From Lachnoanaerobaculum umeaense (GTDB taxonomy: Bacteria; Bacillota; Clostridia; Lachnospirales; Lachnospiraceae), in the NCBI RefSeq assembly GCF_003589745.1, contig NZ_CP032364.1, positions 1,922,001-1,986,000 on the forward strand: a stretch of DNA of 64,000 bases, read 5' to 3'. The notes under the pieces were generated by a model. The model was not told the origin of the DNA. It saw nothing but the letters and a program-made list of their open reading frames with translations, and searched no databases. The stretch's first letter is position 1. Each line of letters begins with the position of its first letter. This document shows, in pieces, positions 18,081 to 27,125 of this stretch. A program made the position numbers and the translations under genes.

Positions 18081-21000
18081 TTAGTATCCCAGTACACCCT
18101 TATAATTTATCGGATATCCGAATGCATCCTCTAATTTAAATATCTCATTATTATTATTAATTGTTTCCAGATTGATAAATATAGGTTTTATCTCCGCTTT
18201 AGCTTCTACCTGCAATAGTACTGTAGCTTCTTGCATAGAAAATTCCTTTCCGGCATAGTAGAGTGAACCTTCCTTGCTTGCATTTGTCTGTATAAGATTT
18301 CCCATCCTACAGATAACGCCTTGTTCATCTATCAAATACTGTATAGCCAAAAACACCATCAGATAGTCTCTATAGCTCATATTAAATGTACTTGCCTTAG
18401 TCTTATCAAAACCGTTTAATTCCAGCTTATCCCTGCCCTCTCCTATTGTAAGAGCATCACCACCTGCACCTTCAAACTCCTTATTAAACTCATTTATTTT
18501 ATTATTAATAACTTCCTGAGCATTACTGTTGGCAGTATCAATGGCAGATCCTATACTTGTCTTTAGCTTTTCTTTAAGCTGACTTCTATTTATCACAGAA
18601 TTTATAGCATTTACTAGCCTTTCTTTTCTCTCCTTGAAAAAACCATCTATTTTTTCACTTACAGTCTTTGTTACCTCATTAATATTTTCCTTTGTAATAC
18701 CGATTGCCTGCATTACCACCTCAACAAGTCTATCCTGACTTTCACTATTATTTATAGCCTTAAATGCCTCAAGCTTTGCTCTAGCTACCAGACCACCATT
18801 GGTCACCTCAGCTTCTATATCAGCCTGCATCTGATCAAAGCTCTCCTTTATAGATGTTCTAAGTCGCTCTTCCATTCCATCTCTGGCATCTCCTACCTGT
18901 GCCAAACACCACACTATCTTTTCCTGTATAGGAGTCTGTATAGATGTTATAATGGACTCTGTAGATGTTTCTACCATACTATCTACATAATCATCTAATG
19001 TATGATTAAAACTCTCTTTAGTTTCATCTGTATACTCATTCATTTTCTTATAGAGTTCACCTGCTGCTGTCTCTGCAACAAATTCAACCATACCACTAAA
19101 TCTTGATCTCCATACATTTGGATTCTTATATAGTGGTACTGTTTTCCCCGCTAGCAGATCATTTGTATCTAAAACGCTCTCGGTCAATGCCGCTGCGAGT
19201 AACAATACATTTTGCACTATTGGAATACCGAAACCTGTCCAGCCTGCTATTGCAGTAGCCATAACAAATGTTTCATTTCTAAGAGCACTGTCACTGGTAT
19301 AAGCATATATAGCATTCAACAATATTCTTATCCCAAGAATTCTATTATATACTCCATTTACATTTTTCCGTAGATTGGGATTCCCTAGGAGTATATATTC
19401 TTGCTCCGCTCTATAGGCTGCATTATTTTTCTCACTAAAAGGTATACCTGATAGAGTCTTTTCATTTGTATTACCTCCCACCTCTCTGTTTGTGGTATAG
19501 CAGCTGAACATCGTAGTAGTATATGCCATAAGATATAGCTTATCTCTTCCACCCACAAGTATATCTTCAATTCTATCAAAACCTGAAATAGCTTCATTTG
19601 ATGTATTTAAAGTACGATCTACCAGCTCATCTGCCTCTCCATTTTGTAATGATTCCAATGTGTTTTCATCCATTATCTGTGCTGCCTTTGCACTTGTATT
19701 CATTACATTGGCTATATTCGTGTTGTTTATTTGCACCGGTTCCGGAGTATTATACACATTTGAGCCATTAATCATCTTATCTCTCTTACTTTTCTCCTCT
19801 GAATCTCCATCCGGCTTAGTTGCCACACTATTTCTCTCAAAAAAAGCAAAAAGTGAATCCACATAGTATTTTCCATCATTATCTGCGTTCCAATCATATG
19901 TAGCATCAATATCGTAACACTCTACTCCAAGGAAGTTTCTCAGTTTTGGATCTTTATATTCAAACTCAGAATCTACTACTTTATAGCCTCCATCCATCTC
20001 CACTACTTTCGGTATCTTACCGGGTATATTCTTCTCAAAGTCAAAAAATGATAAACTGCTGCTCTCAGTATTTTCATAAATACCCAAATTATTTAATGCA
20101 TTCTGCTTTGATTCAATCTGTGAATTTGTATCCAAGGTATCAGTGTTTGTCAATACAGATACATAAGATATTATATTTTCCACCCACTGTTTATCAGAAT
20201 CCAATGATGTAGCCGGTGTTATACCTGCATATTTGAACTTTTCAAGATCCGTCATGACCTTAGTTGAATAGTCTATGGAGTTGTCAAATATTTTTGTCAT
20301 TTCATCAACATATCCTTCTATAACCGCTTTCGTCTTGACATTGTAGTCTTGACGCATATCATTTTTTACACCTGACTCAGCCATATTTCCGATATTAATA
20401 TCCCATCTATCAGCTATTTTTTGTAGTATCTCTGAGGCTTCTTTTAGTTCTAAAAGTTTTTCCCTTACATCTGATGCCTTACTCTTTAATTCAGCAAACC
20501 ACACATAATAATCTCTTGCATTTCGCATTTGAGGTATAGCAAGAAGTTCTATATCTTTTTTTAGATCTTGCATATATTTATCTCTGAGATTATTAATATT
20601 ATAGTTTGGTCCAAAAGGTACATTAGATATTTCTGTACTACCATAATGTTCAGGGATTATTTCATTGACACCATTTTCACCCCAATCACCGATAAAACTT
20701 TCATCATACCATTTCTTTACTCGTTTCCATTCGTCCTCTAATTCCTGTTTTTCTGCTTCTAATTCTTGTTTTTTATTTGAGTTATCATTTTCTCCACCAT
20801 CATTATTTTTCAGACTAGCTAAATCTTCATTAATTTTTACTATTCTTTCGTTATATAATTTAAATGAATAATCATACCTTGCATTAACTGTATGAAATTT
20901 ATAAACATTATCTTCATATTCATGATAATATCTCACATATTTATCAAATCTATTATATTCTAAAGAAGCATCCCCCCTTAAGGTTCCTATAGTACTTTCA

Positions 21001-21905
21001 TATGAAAGAGAACTTGTAACAGAATAAAAATCATCTTTCAATTCACTTATTTCACTATCAAATCCGGCTACAGAATCCTTCAACTCTCCACCTAAAGGAT
21101 TGTGAGAATTATGTTTCCAATATTTATCTTCCCTAAGTTTAGGCAATTTTTCCACCTGTACATATGCTATTGCATCCCTTGTAGCATATTGAAAATTATT
21201 ATTCCCCCATCTGTATACACCTTCCTTGATCTCAAAAGGAGTCTTAAAATTTCCGTTTGTATTTATAAGATAATCCTCATAATCTCTAGAAAGTGCATAT
21301 ATCTCTAGGCACAGATCCTGAACGTCCTTTAGTTTCTTTTCGTAATCCCTCTTAGCCTCCAATGCCTTTTGCTGGTCTGGTAATGATTTCAATATATTCA
21401 TCTTTTCAAGGAATCCATATCCAATGACCGCCGGTGCTCTATATTTCATATAGTCAAGTACCTGTGCCCTAAGCACATTTGCATTGGAAAGATTTGCACC
21501 TGCTGCCTGACTTATTTCAAATCCATCGTCAGCCAACTTCATTTTCATTATATCTGAGATTTCACTTCCACTGCTTCCAGATAGAGCTATATCAACAAGC
21601 TCTTTTACCAGTCCCTGATCATTTAGACCATTACTATTTAATGTAGCATCAAAGTATACTTCCAAATTTTTTCTTAAATCATCCATGTTAGCTGATATAG
21701 CAAATATCCCATAGGTATCCTGAAGGACTGAGTTATAATATGTAAGCCCTGCATTCAACGCCATATCTCCTGCACCGGATACTATATTTCTAGCAAGTAT
21801 TATCCTGCCTCCATCTATCAAAATTGTAGTAAATATCATCACTACCGTCAGAATTAAAGACATAAATATGGTCAGCGAACCATGTCTATTATAAAAGATT
21901 TTCAT
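18081..21905 (-). CDS. Very large membrane-anchored envelope protein, DUF5702/TadG-like
   Basis: 1,274 residues. The N-terminus (RHGSLTIFMSLILTVVMIFTTILIDGGRIILARN) resembles the Tad-associated DUF5702 group and the TadG-type start with one membrane helix. Most of the rest is predicted extracellular and helical, with long charged stretches (KKQELEAEKQELEDEWKRVKKW) and a hydrophobic patch near residues 910-940. It ends in a compact part. ATG 21903-21905 with AGGAAGG eight bases upstream is preferred over the GTG at 21912-21914, which overlaps the tadE stop as GTGA and abuts the ribosome site. It is likely a length-defining or scaffold component of the pilus or its wall passage. Confidence 0.75.
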   Translation of the reverse strand: MKIFYNRHGSLTIFMSLILTVVMIFTTILIDGGRIILARNIVSGAGDMALNAGLTYYNSVLQDTYGIFAISANMDDLRKNLEVYFDATLNSNGLNDQGLVKELVDIALSGSSGSEISDIMKMKLADDGFEISQAAGANLSNANVLRAQVLDYMKYRAPAVIGYGFLEKMNILKSLPDQQKALEAKRDYEKKLKDVQDLCLEIYALSRDYEDYLINTNGNFKTPFEIKEGVYRWGNNNFQYATRDAIAYVQVEKLPKLREDKYWKHNSHNPLGGELKDSVAGFDSEISELKDDFYSVTSSLSYESTIGTLRGDASLEYNRFDKYVRYYHEYEDNVYKFHTVNARYDYSFKLYNERIVKINEDLASLKNNDGGENDNSNKKQELEAEKQELEDEWKRVKKWYDESFIGDWGENGVNEIIPEHYGSTEISNVPFGPNYNINNLRDKYMQDLKKDIELLAIPQMRNARDYYVWFAELKSKASDVREKLLELKEASEILQKIADRWDINIGNMAESGVKNDMRQDYNVKTKAVIEGYVDEMTKIFDNSIDYSTKVMTDLEKFKYAGITPATSLDSDKQWVENIISYVSVLTNTDTLDTNSQIESKQNALNNLGIYENTESSSLSFFDFEKNIPGKIPKVVEMDGGYKVVDSEFEYKDPKLRNFLGVECYDIDATYDWNADNDGKYYVDSLFAFFERNSVATKPDGDSEEKSKRDKMINGSNVYNTPEPVQINNTNIANVMNTSAKAAQIMDENTLESLQNGEADELVDRTLNTSNEAISGFDRIEDILVGGRDKLYLMAYTTTMFSCYTTNREVGGNTNEKTLSGIPFSEKNNAAYRAEQEYILLGNPNLRKNVNGVYNRILGIRILLNAIYAYTSDSALRNETFVMATAIAGWTGFGIPIVQNVLLLAAALTESVLDTNDLLAGKTVPLYKNPNVWRSRFSGMVEFVAETAAGELYKKMNEYTDETKESFNHTLDDYVDSMVETSTESIITSIQTPIQEKIVWCLAQVGDARDGMEERLRTSIKESFDQMQADIEAEVTNGGLVARAKLEAFKAINNSESQDRLVEVVMQAIGITKENINEVTKTVSEKIDGFFKERKERLVNAINSVINRSQLKEKLKTSIGSAIDTANSNAQEVINNKINEFNKEFEGAGGDALTIGEGRDKLELNGFDKTKASTFNMSYRDYLMVFLAIQYLIDEQGVICRMGNLIQTNASKEGSLYYAGKEFSMQEATVLLQVEAKAEIKPIFINLETINNNNEIFKLEDAFGYPINYKGVLGY

Positions 21906-21910
21906 ATTAC

Positions 21911-22597
21911 TCACCTTCCTGTTCCGCCCAATCGGTCTCTTAATGTCTTTAACTTATTTACATAGACATCGACCCTTTCTTTTAGATTAAATCTCTCCAA
22001 AAGAAAGTCTATAAGGTCTGCCCCAAGGTCGATGTCTCTAACAAATTCTGTTGCATTTGAGGAGAATGCATAACTTGATTCCTGAACATTGAAATTTGAT
22101 GGAACTCCTACCAAACTCAATACCTTTCCTAATCCATCAGGTAATCTGATGCCATATTTGACATTAGTTTTTACTGTAGGTGTTATTATCCCTGTAATTT
22201 CTATATCTGAATCTACGGTTATACCGCTAACCATGGTGTATTTTAGTAAAAGTTCATTTAACTTTTCTTCAAAGTTATTTCCAATTGCATCTCTACTTCT
22301 AAAAAAACCTGCATAAAGTTCTCGATCTTTATAGAAGCTGTCAACTCCCGATGTGTTTGGAAAACTTATCACATCTATATCTATCCCATTACTTACTGCT
22401 GCCAGATATTTTTCATACCCAGGATATGCAGCCTCTCTTGCAGCTTGTGAAGCAATCTTTGTTGCTCCAAACTGTATAAGACTCTGTTCCAGCTTCAATA
22501 GCCCCAATACCAACATTGCTACTATTGTAAGCATAAATAAAGGATATATTAATGCTGCTTCTACCATTAATGCACCACGATTATTTTCAATACGCAT
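21911..22597 (-). CDS. tadE: TadE-like pseudopilin
   Basis: 228 residues. MRIENNRGALMVEAALIYPLFMLTIVAMLVLG carries the leader Gly, the Glu five residues on, and the hydrophobic helix typical of TadE. The remaining part is extracytoplasmic. AAGGAGGAGAT precedes the ATG. The stop overlaps the possible GTG start of the 1,274-residue envelope gene, so the two are translationally coupled. It is probably processed by the A24 peptidase of this operon and is needed for fibre assembly. Confidence 0.85.
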   Translation of the reverse strand: MRIENNRGALMVEAALIYPLFMLTIVAMLVLGLLKLEQSLIQFGATKIASQAAREAAYPGYEKYLAAVSNGIDIDVISFPNTSGVDSFYKDRELYAGFFRSRDAIGNNFEEKLNELLLKYTMVSGITVDSDIEITGIITPTVKTNVKYGIRLPDGLGKVLSLVGVPSNFNVQESSYAFSSNATEFVRDIDLGADLIDFLLERFNLKERVDVYVNKLKTLRDRLGGTGR

Positions 22598-22625
22598 ATC
22601 TCCTCCTTTGATTAATTAATTGGCT

Positions 22626-22856
22626 TTACTGTGAACCACCTGCAAAAACACCTAAATTATCAAGTATCTGTCCAACTATTTCTGAAAGTCTTGAATTAAA
22701 TACAGTTGCCAATGTTATTATGATTACTATAAGTACCATAACTGCTACCATGTCTGAAGCTCCACGCTCCTCTTCCTTAAATGCCTTAGCTGCTCCCTGA
22801 ATTTTCATCACCTGTGCCATAAAGAACAGATCAATAAGTTCAAACATTTTTCCCAT
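22626..22856 (-). CDS. flp: Flp1-family type IVb pilin
   Basis: 76 residues from the ATG at 22854-22856, chosen because GAGAGGAG lies seven bases upstream; a longer frame to 22925 has no such site. The sequence has a 30-odd residue polar leader, then EEERGASDMVAVMVLIVIIITLATVF, that is, a Gly processing site followed by a hydrophobic helix. The short tail ends GVFAGGSQ. It is a candidate major pilin. The usual Glu at +5 is replaced here (ASDMV), with Asp at +3, which is worth noting. Confidence 0.82.
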   Translation of the reverse strand: MGKMFELIDLFFMAQVMKIQGAAKAFKEEERGASDMVAVMVLIVIIITLATVFNSRLSEIVGQILDNLGVFAGGSQ

Positions 22857-22928
22857 TTTGTTGCTCCTCTCTTTTAAAAAATCAATAAAGTTTATTATGT
22901 AAAAGCTTGGTCGACCTTTGCTCAAACA

Positions 22929-23783
22929 TCAAAATTTAAGACTGCCAAATATAGGCACTATTATCAAAATCAACACACCAAAAAACACCAATCCGATAGG
23001 TAAAATGAGTTTACTACTTGCCTTCTCACCTTTTCTTTTAACCTCATGTTTTTTCTCTTCCCAGGCTTCAGCACTCATATCTCTAAGAAATATAACCACC
23101 TCATTACTACCTTTTTGTAAATTCTGTATCATCATTGTAGAGAACTTTCTTAGAGATTTTATAGAACAACGCTCCCCAAAGTTTTTATAAGCCTCCACTT
23201 CTTGAGTACCATTGTTTAATTCCATAGCTGTATTTCTCATTTCCTGATATAGTGTACCTTCATTTGTGGCAGATACCTTTATCCATGCCTCTCTTATAGG
23301 TACACCTGCATTTACCAGTAATGTAAGCTTTGACAGCATTCCCGGATAGTCTCTAAGCAGTTCATCTCTCCTGGCATTTATCTTGTCATTTAACAGCTCA
23401 TCTAAGTACCAAATCATCATGGCACTTACTGTTGCTCCTGCAATCACCAATTTGAAATTTCCACTTATTCCTGTTATCAGAAACATCAATAATATAAATA
23501 CTACTGCAAATGTTATCTGTCCGCCTCTTAATATATAAAAATAATACGGACCATACTGTTTTCCATATATTTCAGAAATAAGCTTTATTTTACCCTTGGA
23601 ACTTTTACTATTCATATCAAAATGTATCAATTCCATAAAACCAAATCCAATATAATAAATATCTGACATGGGATATTCTCCCTGTGGTATTCCGGATAAT
23701 ACATCATTAAATCTTTCTTTGAATTTATAGTGCAAATATAATACGAATAATGCAAATATCGTAGCTAATATCATAAGTATCAT
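22929..23783 (-). CDS. tadC: Tad pilus inner-membrane platform protein TadC-like (T2SSF)
   Basis: 284 residues with three to four membrane segments and a cytoplasmic helical T2SSF domain (RDELLRDYPGMLSKLTLLVNAGVPIREAW; NFGERCSIKSLRKFSTMMIQNLQKGS). It forms the assembly platform with TadB. It lies six bases after tadB. The end (KGEKASSKLILPIGLVFFGVLILIIVPIF) is the typical last helix pair. Confidence 0.88.
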   Translation of the reverse strand: MILMILATIFALFVLYLHYKFKERFNDVLSGIPQGEYPMSDIYYIGFGFMELIHFDMNSKSSKGKIKLISEIYGKQYGPYYFYILRGGQITFAVVFILLMFLITGISGNFKLVIAGATVSAMMIWYLDELLNDKINARRDELLRDYPGMLSKLTLLVNAGVPIREAWIKVSATNEGTLYQEMRNTAMELNNGTQEVEAYKNFGERCSIKSLRKFSTMMIQNLQKGSNEVVIFLRDMSAEAWEEKKHEVKRKGEKASSKLILPIGLVFFGVLILIIVPIFGSLKF

Positions 23784-23788
23784 CTCTT

Positions 23789-24592
23789 TTACATCCTTAT
23801 ACTAACTATTTTTCTTCCCATCATGTATGCTGCTACAAACAATCCAATAGCAAACAGCTTTACAATTACTGTAAATATTGTATTTGTTACTGCTGACATA
23901 GATCCAATTCCACTCATTGCAGCCATTATAATCAAGGGCATTACCATCATAATATTTAGTTCATTTTCTTTCTCTGTAAGCATGGTCTTGATTTCCATCT
24001 CTATTTCTATCTTGTCACTGATTATTTTTCTACTGTCCCATACAACCTGTTTTATATCTCCACCTTGTCTAAGTCCTGATTCAAATGTTGCAGCAAAGCT
24101 TTTTACATCTTCCAATCCACATCTATCTCCAAAATCTTTTAGTAAATCTTCGACAATTATATTATTCGTCATTCCTGCTATTATAATTCTTGTCTCATTA
24201 ACTATATCTGATTTTTCACCATATAAACTAAGTAGATCTTGATAACTCTCCGCAAATGCCTCCATAGTATTTTTCCCTGAAGAATATGATGTTGTCAAAG
24301 CTTCCAACAAGTCCCTAAACTCTATAAGTAAATCCCTTTGTCTCTTTTCTTTACGGTATTTTTTATAGAAATGTATTGCTGGAATTCCACAAATAATTCC
24401 AACTATTATTGATAATATGAATACTCTAAAAAAAATCATATTTACTAGAAACCCAAGTACGAATCCCGATAAGAAACCTATAAGATAATCTGTTAATCTC
24501 ATATGATACAGCTGATAATCATCAGCATTTCCCATAAGTCCATGTCTTTCAATATAAGAATTTGACTTTTTCTTTAAATTTTTTTCCAGCAT
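23789..24592 (-). CDS. tadB: Tad pilus inner-membrane platform protein TadB-like (T2SSF)
   Basis: 267 residues, with paired membrane segments near residues 33-75, a cytoplasmic T2SSF domain (LIEFRDLLEALTTSYSSGKNTMEAF; FGDRCGLEDVKSFAATFESGLRQGGD) and C-terminal membrane helices. It starts one base inside the tadA stop (TAATG), indicating translational coupling with the motor ATPase. Confidence 0.88.
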   Translation of the reverse strand: MLEKNLKKKSNSYIERHGLMGNADDYQLYHMRLTDYLIGFLSGFVLGFLVNMIFFRVFILSIIVGIICGIPAIHFYKKYRKEKRQRDLLIEFRDLLEALTTSYSSGKNTMEAFAESYQDLLSLYGEKSDIVNETRIIIAGMTNNIIVEDLLKDFGDRCGLEDVKSFAATFESGLRQGGDIKQVVWDSRKIISDKIEIEMEIKTMLTEKENELNIMMVMPLIIMAAMSGIGSMSAVTNTIFTVIVKLFAIGLFVAAYMMGRKIVSIRM

Positions 24593-25830
24593 TAAATTAC
24601 TCCTTTATAGCCCATAAGTCTTAACTTGAATGTGTTTTTTAAAGGATTTTTTGTTCTCTTCAATTCCCCTACCACTCTATCCATAGTACTGTCTTCGCTT
24701 TCCTCAAAAACATATAGTGGATTTAATTCTATTTCTCCATCATTTAATCCCATAACTTCTGATATCTCCATAGTCTTTCTGCTATGATCTCTCAGTCTGG
24801 ATAAATGGATTATTATATCTACTGCAGAAGATATCTGTTGCCTTATAGCCTCTAATGGTAATCCCTCAGCACCCATAAGTACCATTGTCTCAAGCCTGCT
24901 AAGCATATCTCTGGTGGAATTGGCATGCCCGGTAGAAAGTGAACCATCATGTCCGGTATTCATTGCCTGTAACATATCCAGCGTCTCTGCACCTCTTACC
25001 TCTCCTACTATTATTCTTTCAGGCCTCATTCTAAGAGATGTTCTTATCAAATCTCTAATGGTTATCATACCTTTCCCTGAAGAATTTGAATTTCTAGTTT
25101 CCAATTTTACCAGATTATCTATGCCTACTATTTGAAGCTCTGCCGAGTCCTCTATAGTAATTACTCTTTCACTTTTGGGGATATAATTAGATAATGCATT
25201 AAGAAAGGTAGTCTTTCCACTTCCCGTACCACCGCTTATAAAAATATTATATTTTGCTCTTACCAATGTTTCTAAAACTTTAGCTATTTGTGGGGTAATT
25301 GATTTATACTTTATGAGTTGCTCAACCGTCATCGGTGTTTTTGAAAATTTTCGAATGGTTAAAGTAGGACCTTTTAATGCTACCGGTGGCAGTACGACAC
25401 TCACTCTTGAGCCATCCGGTAATCTGGTATCCACGATTGGGTTTGATTGATTTACCTCTCTACCGGCCCTGCCTACAATACGCTGTATTATATCTTCCAG
25501 CTTTCTTTGATTATCGAAGCTTTGATTTAGTCTTTCAATTCTTCCGTTCTTCTCGATAAAAATCTCGTCTGTTCCATTTATCATAACTTCTGTGATATCG
25601 TCATCTTTTATAATCATATCCAGAAGCCCCAGACCTCTTATAGATGAATAAAGTTCATCCGTTAAATTCACTCTTTCCTGTATTGAAATATAGATATCGC
25701 CTAACTGCTCGCTTACAAGTTTTTCTATTTTTGTGTAAAGCTCTTCATCATTTAATTTACTTAGATCAAAATATTTAGATATGTATTCTCTTGATTGATA
25801 TAAAAAAGCTTTGCGTTCCAAATCGTTCAT
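24592..25830 (-). CDS. tadA: Tad pilus assembly ATPase TadA/CpaF
   Basis: 412-residue secretion ATPase of the CpaF type that powers pilin polymerisation. Walker A GGTGSGKTTFLNAL lies near residue 203. The Asp box region IEDSAELQI, Walker B-like RIIVGEVRGAETLDML and the His box TGHDGSLSTGHANS follow in order. The N-terminal domain contains the conserved IDDITEVMIN-like sequence (IKDDDITEVMINGTDEIFIEK). AAAGGAGAGCAAC precedes the ATG. It is the first gene after the consensus promoter at 25915-25943. Confidence 0.95.
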   Translation of the reverse strand: MNDLERKAFLYQSREYISKYFDLSKLNDEELYTKIEKLVSEQLGDIYISIQERVNLTDELYSSIRGLGLLDMIIKDDDITEVMINGTDEIFIEKNGRIERLNQSFDNQRKLEDIIQRIVGRAGREVNQSNPIVDTRLPDGSRVSVVLPPVALKGPTLTIRKFSKTPMTVEQLIKYKSITPQIAKVLETLVRAKYNIFISGGTGSGKTTFLNALSNYIPKSERVITIEDSAELQIVGIDNLVKLETRNSNSSGKGMITIRDLIRTSLRMRPERIIVGEVRGAETLDMLQAMNTGHDGSLSTGHANSTRDMLSRLETMVLMGAEGLPLEAIRQQISSAVDIIIHLSRLRDHSRKTMEISEVMGLNDGEIELNPLYVFEESEDSTMDRVVGELKRTKNPLKNTFKLRLMGYKGVI

Positions 25831-25914
25831 GTTGCTCTCCTTTAAACATAATATAAATTATATCTAACTAACCAAGTGTAATACCCACAATTTGTAACAA
25901 AAGTTTATGGCACG

Positions 25915-25943
25915 ATTATATCTGCCTAAACTATGACTGTCAA
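25915..25943 (-). promoter_or_regulatory. Consensus sigma-A promoter of the Tad operon
   Basis: Minus strand TTGACA, exactly 17 bases, TATAAT. The predicted 5' leader to the tadA ATG is roughly 78 bases. No other promoter this good is seen within the following 20 kb of co-directional genes. Confidence 0.88.
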
Positions 25944-26120
25944 TATACCTATGTTAATTTTGTGAATGTTTTTTTATGACGTATTATTTTATTGTTAGTA
26001 CTGCATAATAAATTTTGCTGTTTTTATTAGTAGTGCATAAAAAATAAAGCTTTGTCGTAAGATAATCTTAATAATTTTTGGAAGAATCACTATTACCATA
26101 CAATAGTATAGTGTAGTAAA

Positions 26121-26249
26121 ATCATCAAATAATACAACAAATGTATACTTTCAACTCTCAAAAATAATCACATAATGCAATGAGTGTCTAGTTTAAAGAT
26201 ACTAAAATAACCATATAATACAATAAATATCTAGTTTTAAAAATAAAAA
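26121..26249. repeat. Three degenerate 43-bp tandem repeats in an AT-rich spacer
   Basis: Units begin at 26121, 26164 and 26207, each near the pattern ATAAYCAxATAATxCAAT followed by RxxTxTCTAGTTTxAAA. The period is 43 bases in both intervals. A poorer, shortened relative lies just before (26092-26120). The rest of the 25,944-26,120 spacer is AT-rich with no gene. There are no spacers between units, so it is not a CRISPR. Confidence 0.75.
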
Positions 26250-26286
26250 ATACCGAAGTCGGTTGATAATTAACCTACTTCGGTAT
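26240..26286 (-). terminator. Strong intrinsic terminator after the CobW-like remnant
   Basis: ATACCGAAGT and ACTTCGGTAT form a ten-pair stem with further pairing inward, followed on the minus strand by a long T-rich run (26240-26250). It isolates the Tad promoter from upstream transcription. Confidence 0.88.
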
Positions 26287-26299
26287 CTAATAAATCATT

Positions 26300-27034
26300 T
26301 TATAATACTGAGCTCTCTCTCCTATATCCGCTAAATGGTAGTATTTTTATTTTTTCAGAGTTATTAAAAAGTATTTTTCTAATCTTCTGTCTTCTGATTC
26401 GATTTCCTATAAATATAACTTTAGCATCTTCAAATGTATCTGTTAAAAGAAATGAATACTTTCCACCTGCTACATCAAAGATAATACTCCCATTCTTCAG
26501 AGGAATACTCCCCTTGGAACGAATTATATCACCATACTCACCTCTGATAATATTTTCCATAAAGCACATAAAGCTACCTATACCACCCACTGTGACATCT
26601 GATAAAGAAAATGTATCAAGAGCAATTGTTGATTTATTTAGGTTCTCTGGAATTTTACTACTTCCATCCAGGTAGGTACAAAGTATATCATTCCACCACT
26701 TGTCAGGATACTCCATATAATGCCTATCTGTAATCACTGCATCCGGAGAAATGCTTTGTACCTCAGAAATTAATTCACCTCTTTCTCTTTCAGACATATT
26801 CTCAGTTTTTGAAAGAATTACCTGACCGGCACTACATATCTGATCTCTAAATATATCCGGGAATTCATTTCCATAGCTCCTCATACTCTCTATATCCAGA
26901 ATACATAATGGAGATAAAAGTCTAATCTTTTCATATTCTATTCTCTGAAGATTTTTTAATATATTTCCCAACTTAGCCACACCTGTTAGCTCCACAACCA
27001 AATAATCTGGAGAAATAGTATTAGCAATAGTCAA
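26300..27034 (-). pseudogene. 5'-truncated CobW/COG0523-family GTPase remnant
   Basis: The 244 codons match the latter part of a CobW-like metal-handling GTPase: PDYLVVELTGVAKLGNIL corresponds to the family's 'ivIEtSGla.p..ll' strand, QVILSKTENMSERE to the guanine-specificity NKxD-like region, and KVIFIGNRIRRQKIRKILF to the CobW C-terminal domain. Everything before it, including the Walker A P-loop and the CxCC metal motif, is missing. The frame stays open only a few codons above the TTG at 27032-27034 before a TAA. Without a P-loop it should not hydrolyse GTP. It lies just downstream of a phage attachment site, so it may have been cut by an older integration event. Confidence 0.7.
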
Positions 27035-27080
27035 AATAAAATCAATGCTAATATACCAATAACTCCATTAATTTATCCTA

Positions 27081-27114
27081 AAATAAAAAAAGTCCAAACC
27101 CTTACTTGGATTTG
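27081..27114 (-). terminator. Terminator after the tRNA-Leu fragment
   Basis: AAATCCAA and TTGGACTT pair across a short loop with one mismatch, followed by TTTTTTTATTTT on the minus strand. It probably belonged to the original tRNA-Leu transcript. Confidence 0.65.
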
Positions 27115-27125
27115 AACAAAAATAC

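Noticed and set aside
17633..18139. 168-codon plus-strand frame opposite the lipoprotein gene
   Set aside because: Shadow of the lipoprotein and its neighbour; no ribosome site and no recognisable protein.
22857..22925. N-terminal extension of the Flp1 pilin
   Set aside because: The extension has no ribosome site, while GAGAGGAG is correctly placed before the internal ATG at 22854-22856.
26078..26249. CRISPR array
   Set aside because: The 43-bp units are directly joined without unique spacers, and they are degenerate; no cas genes are near.
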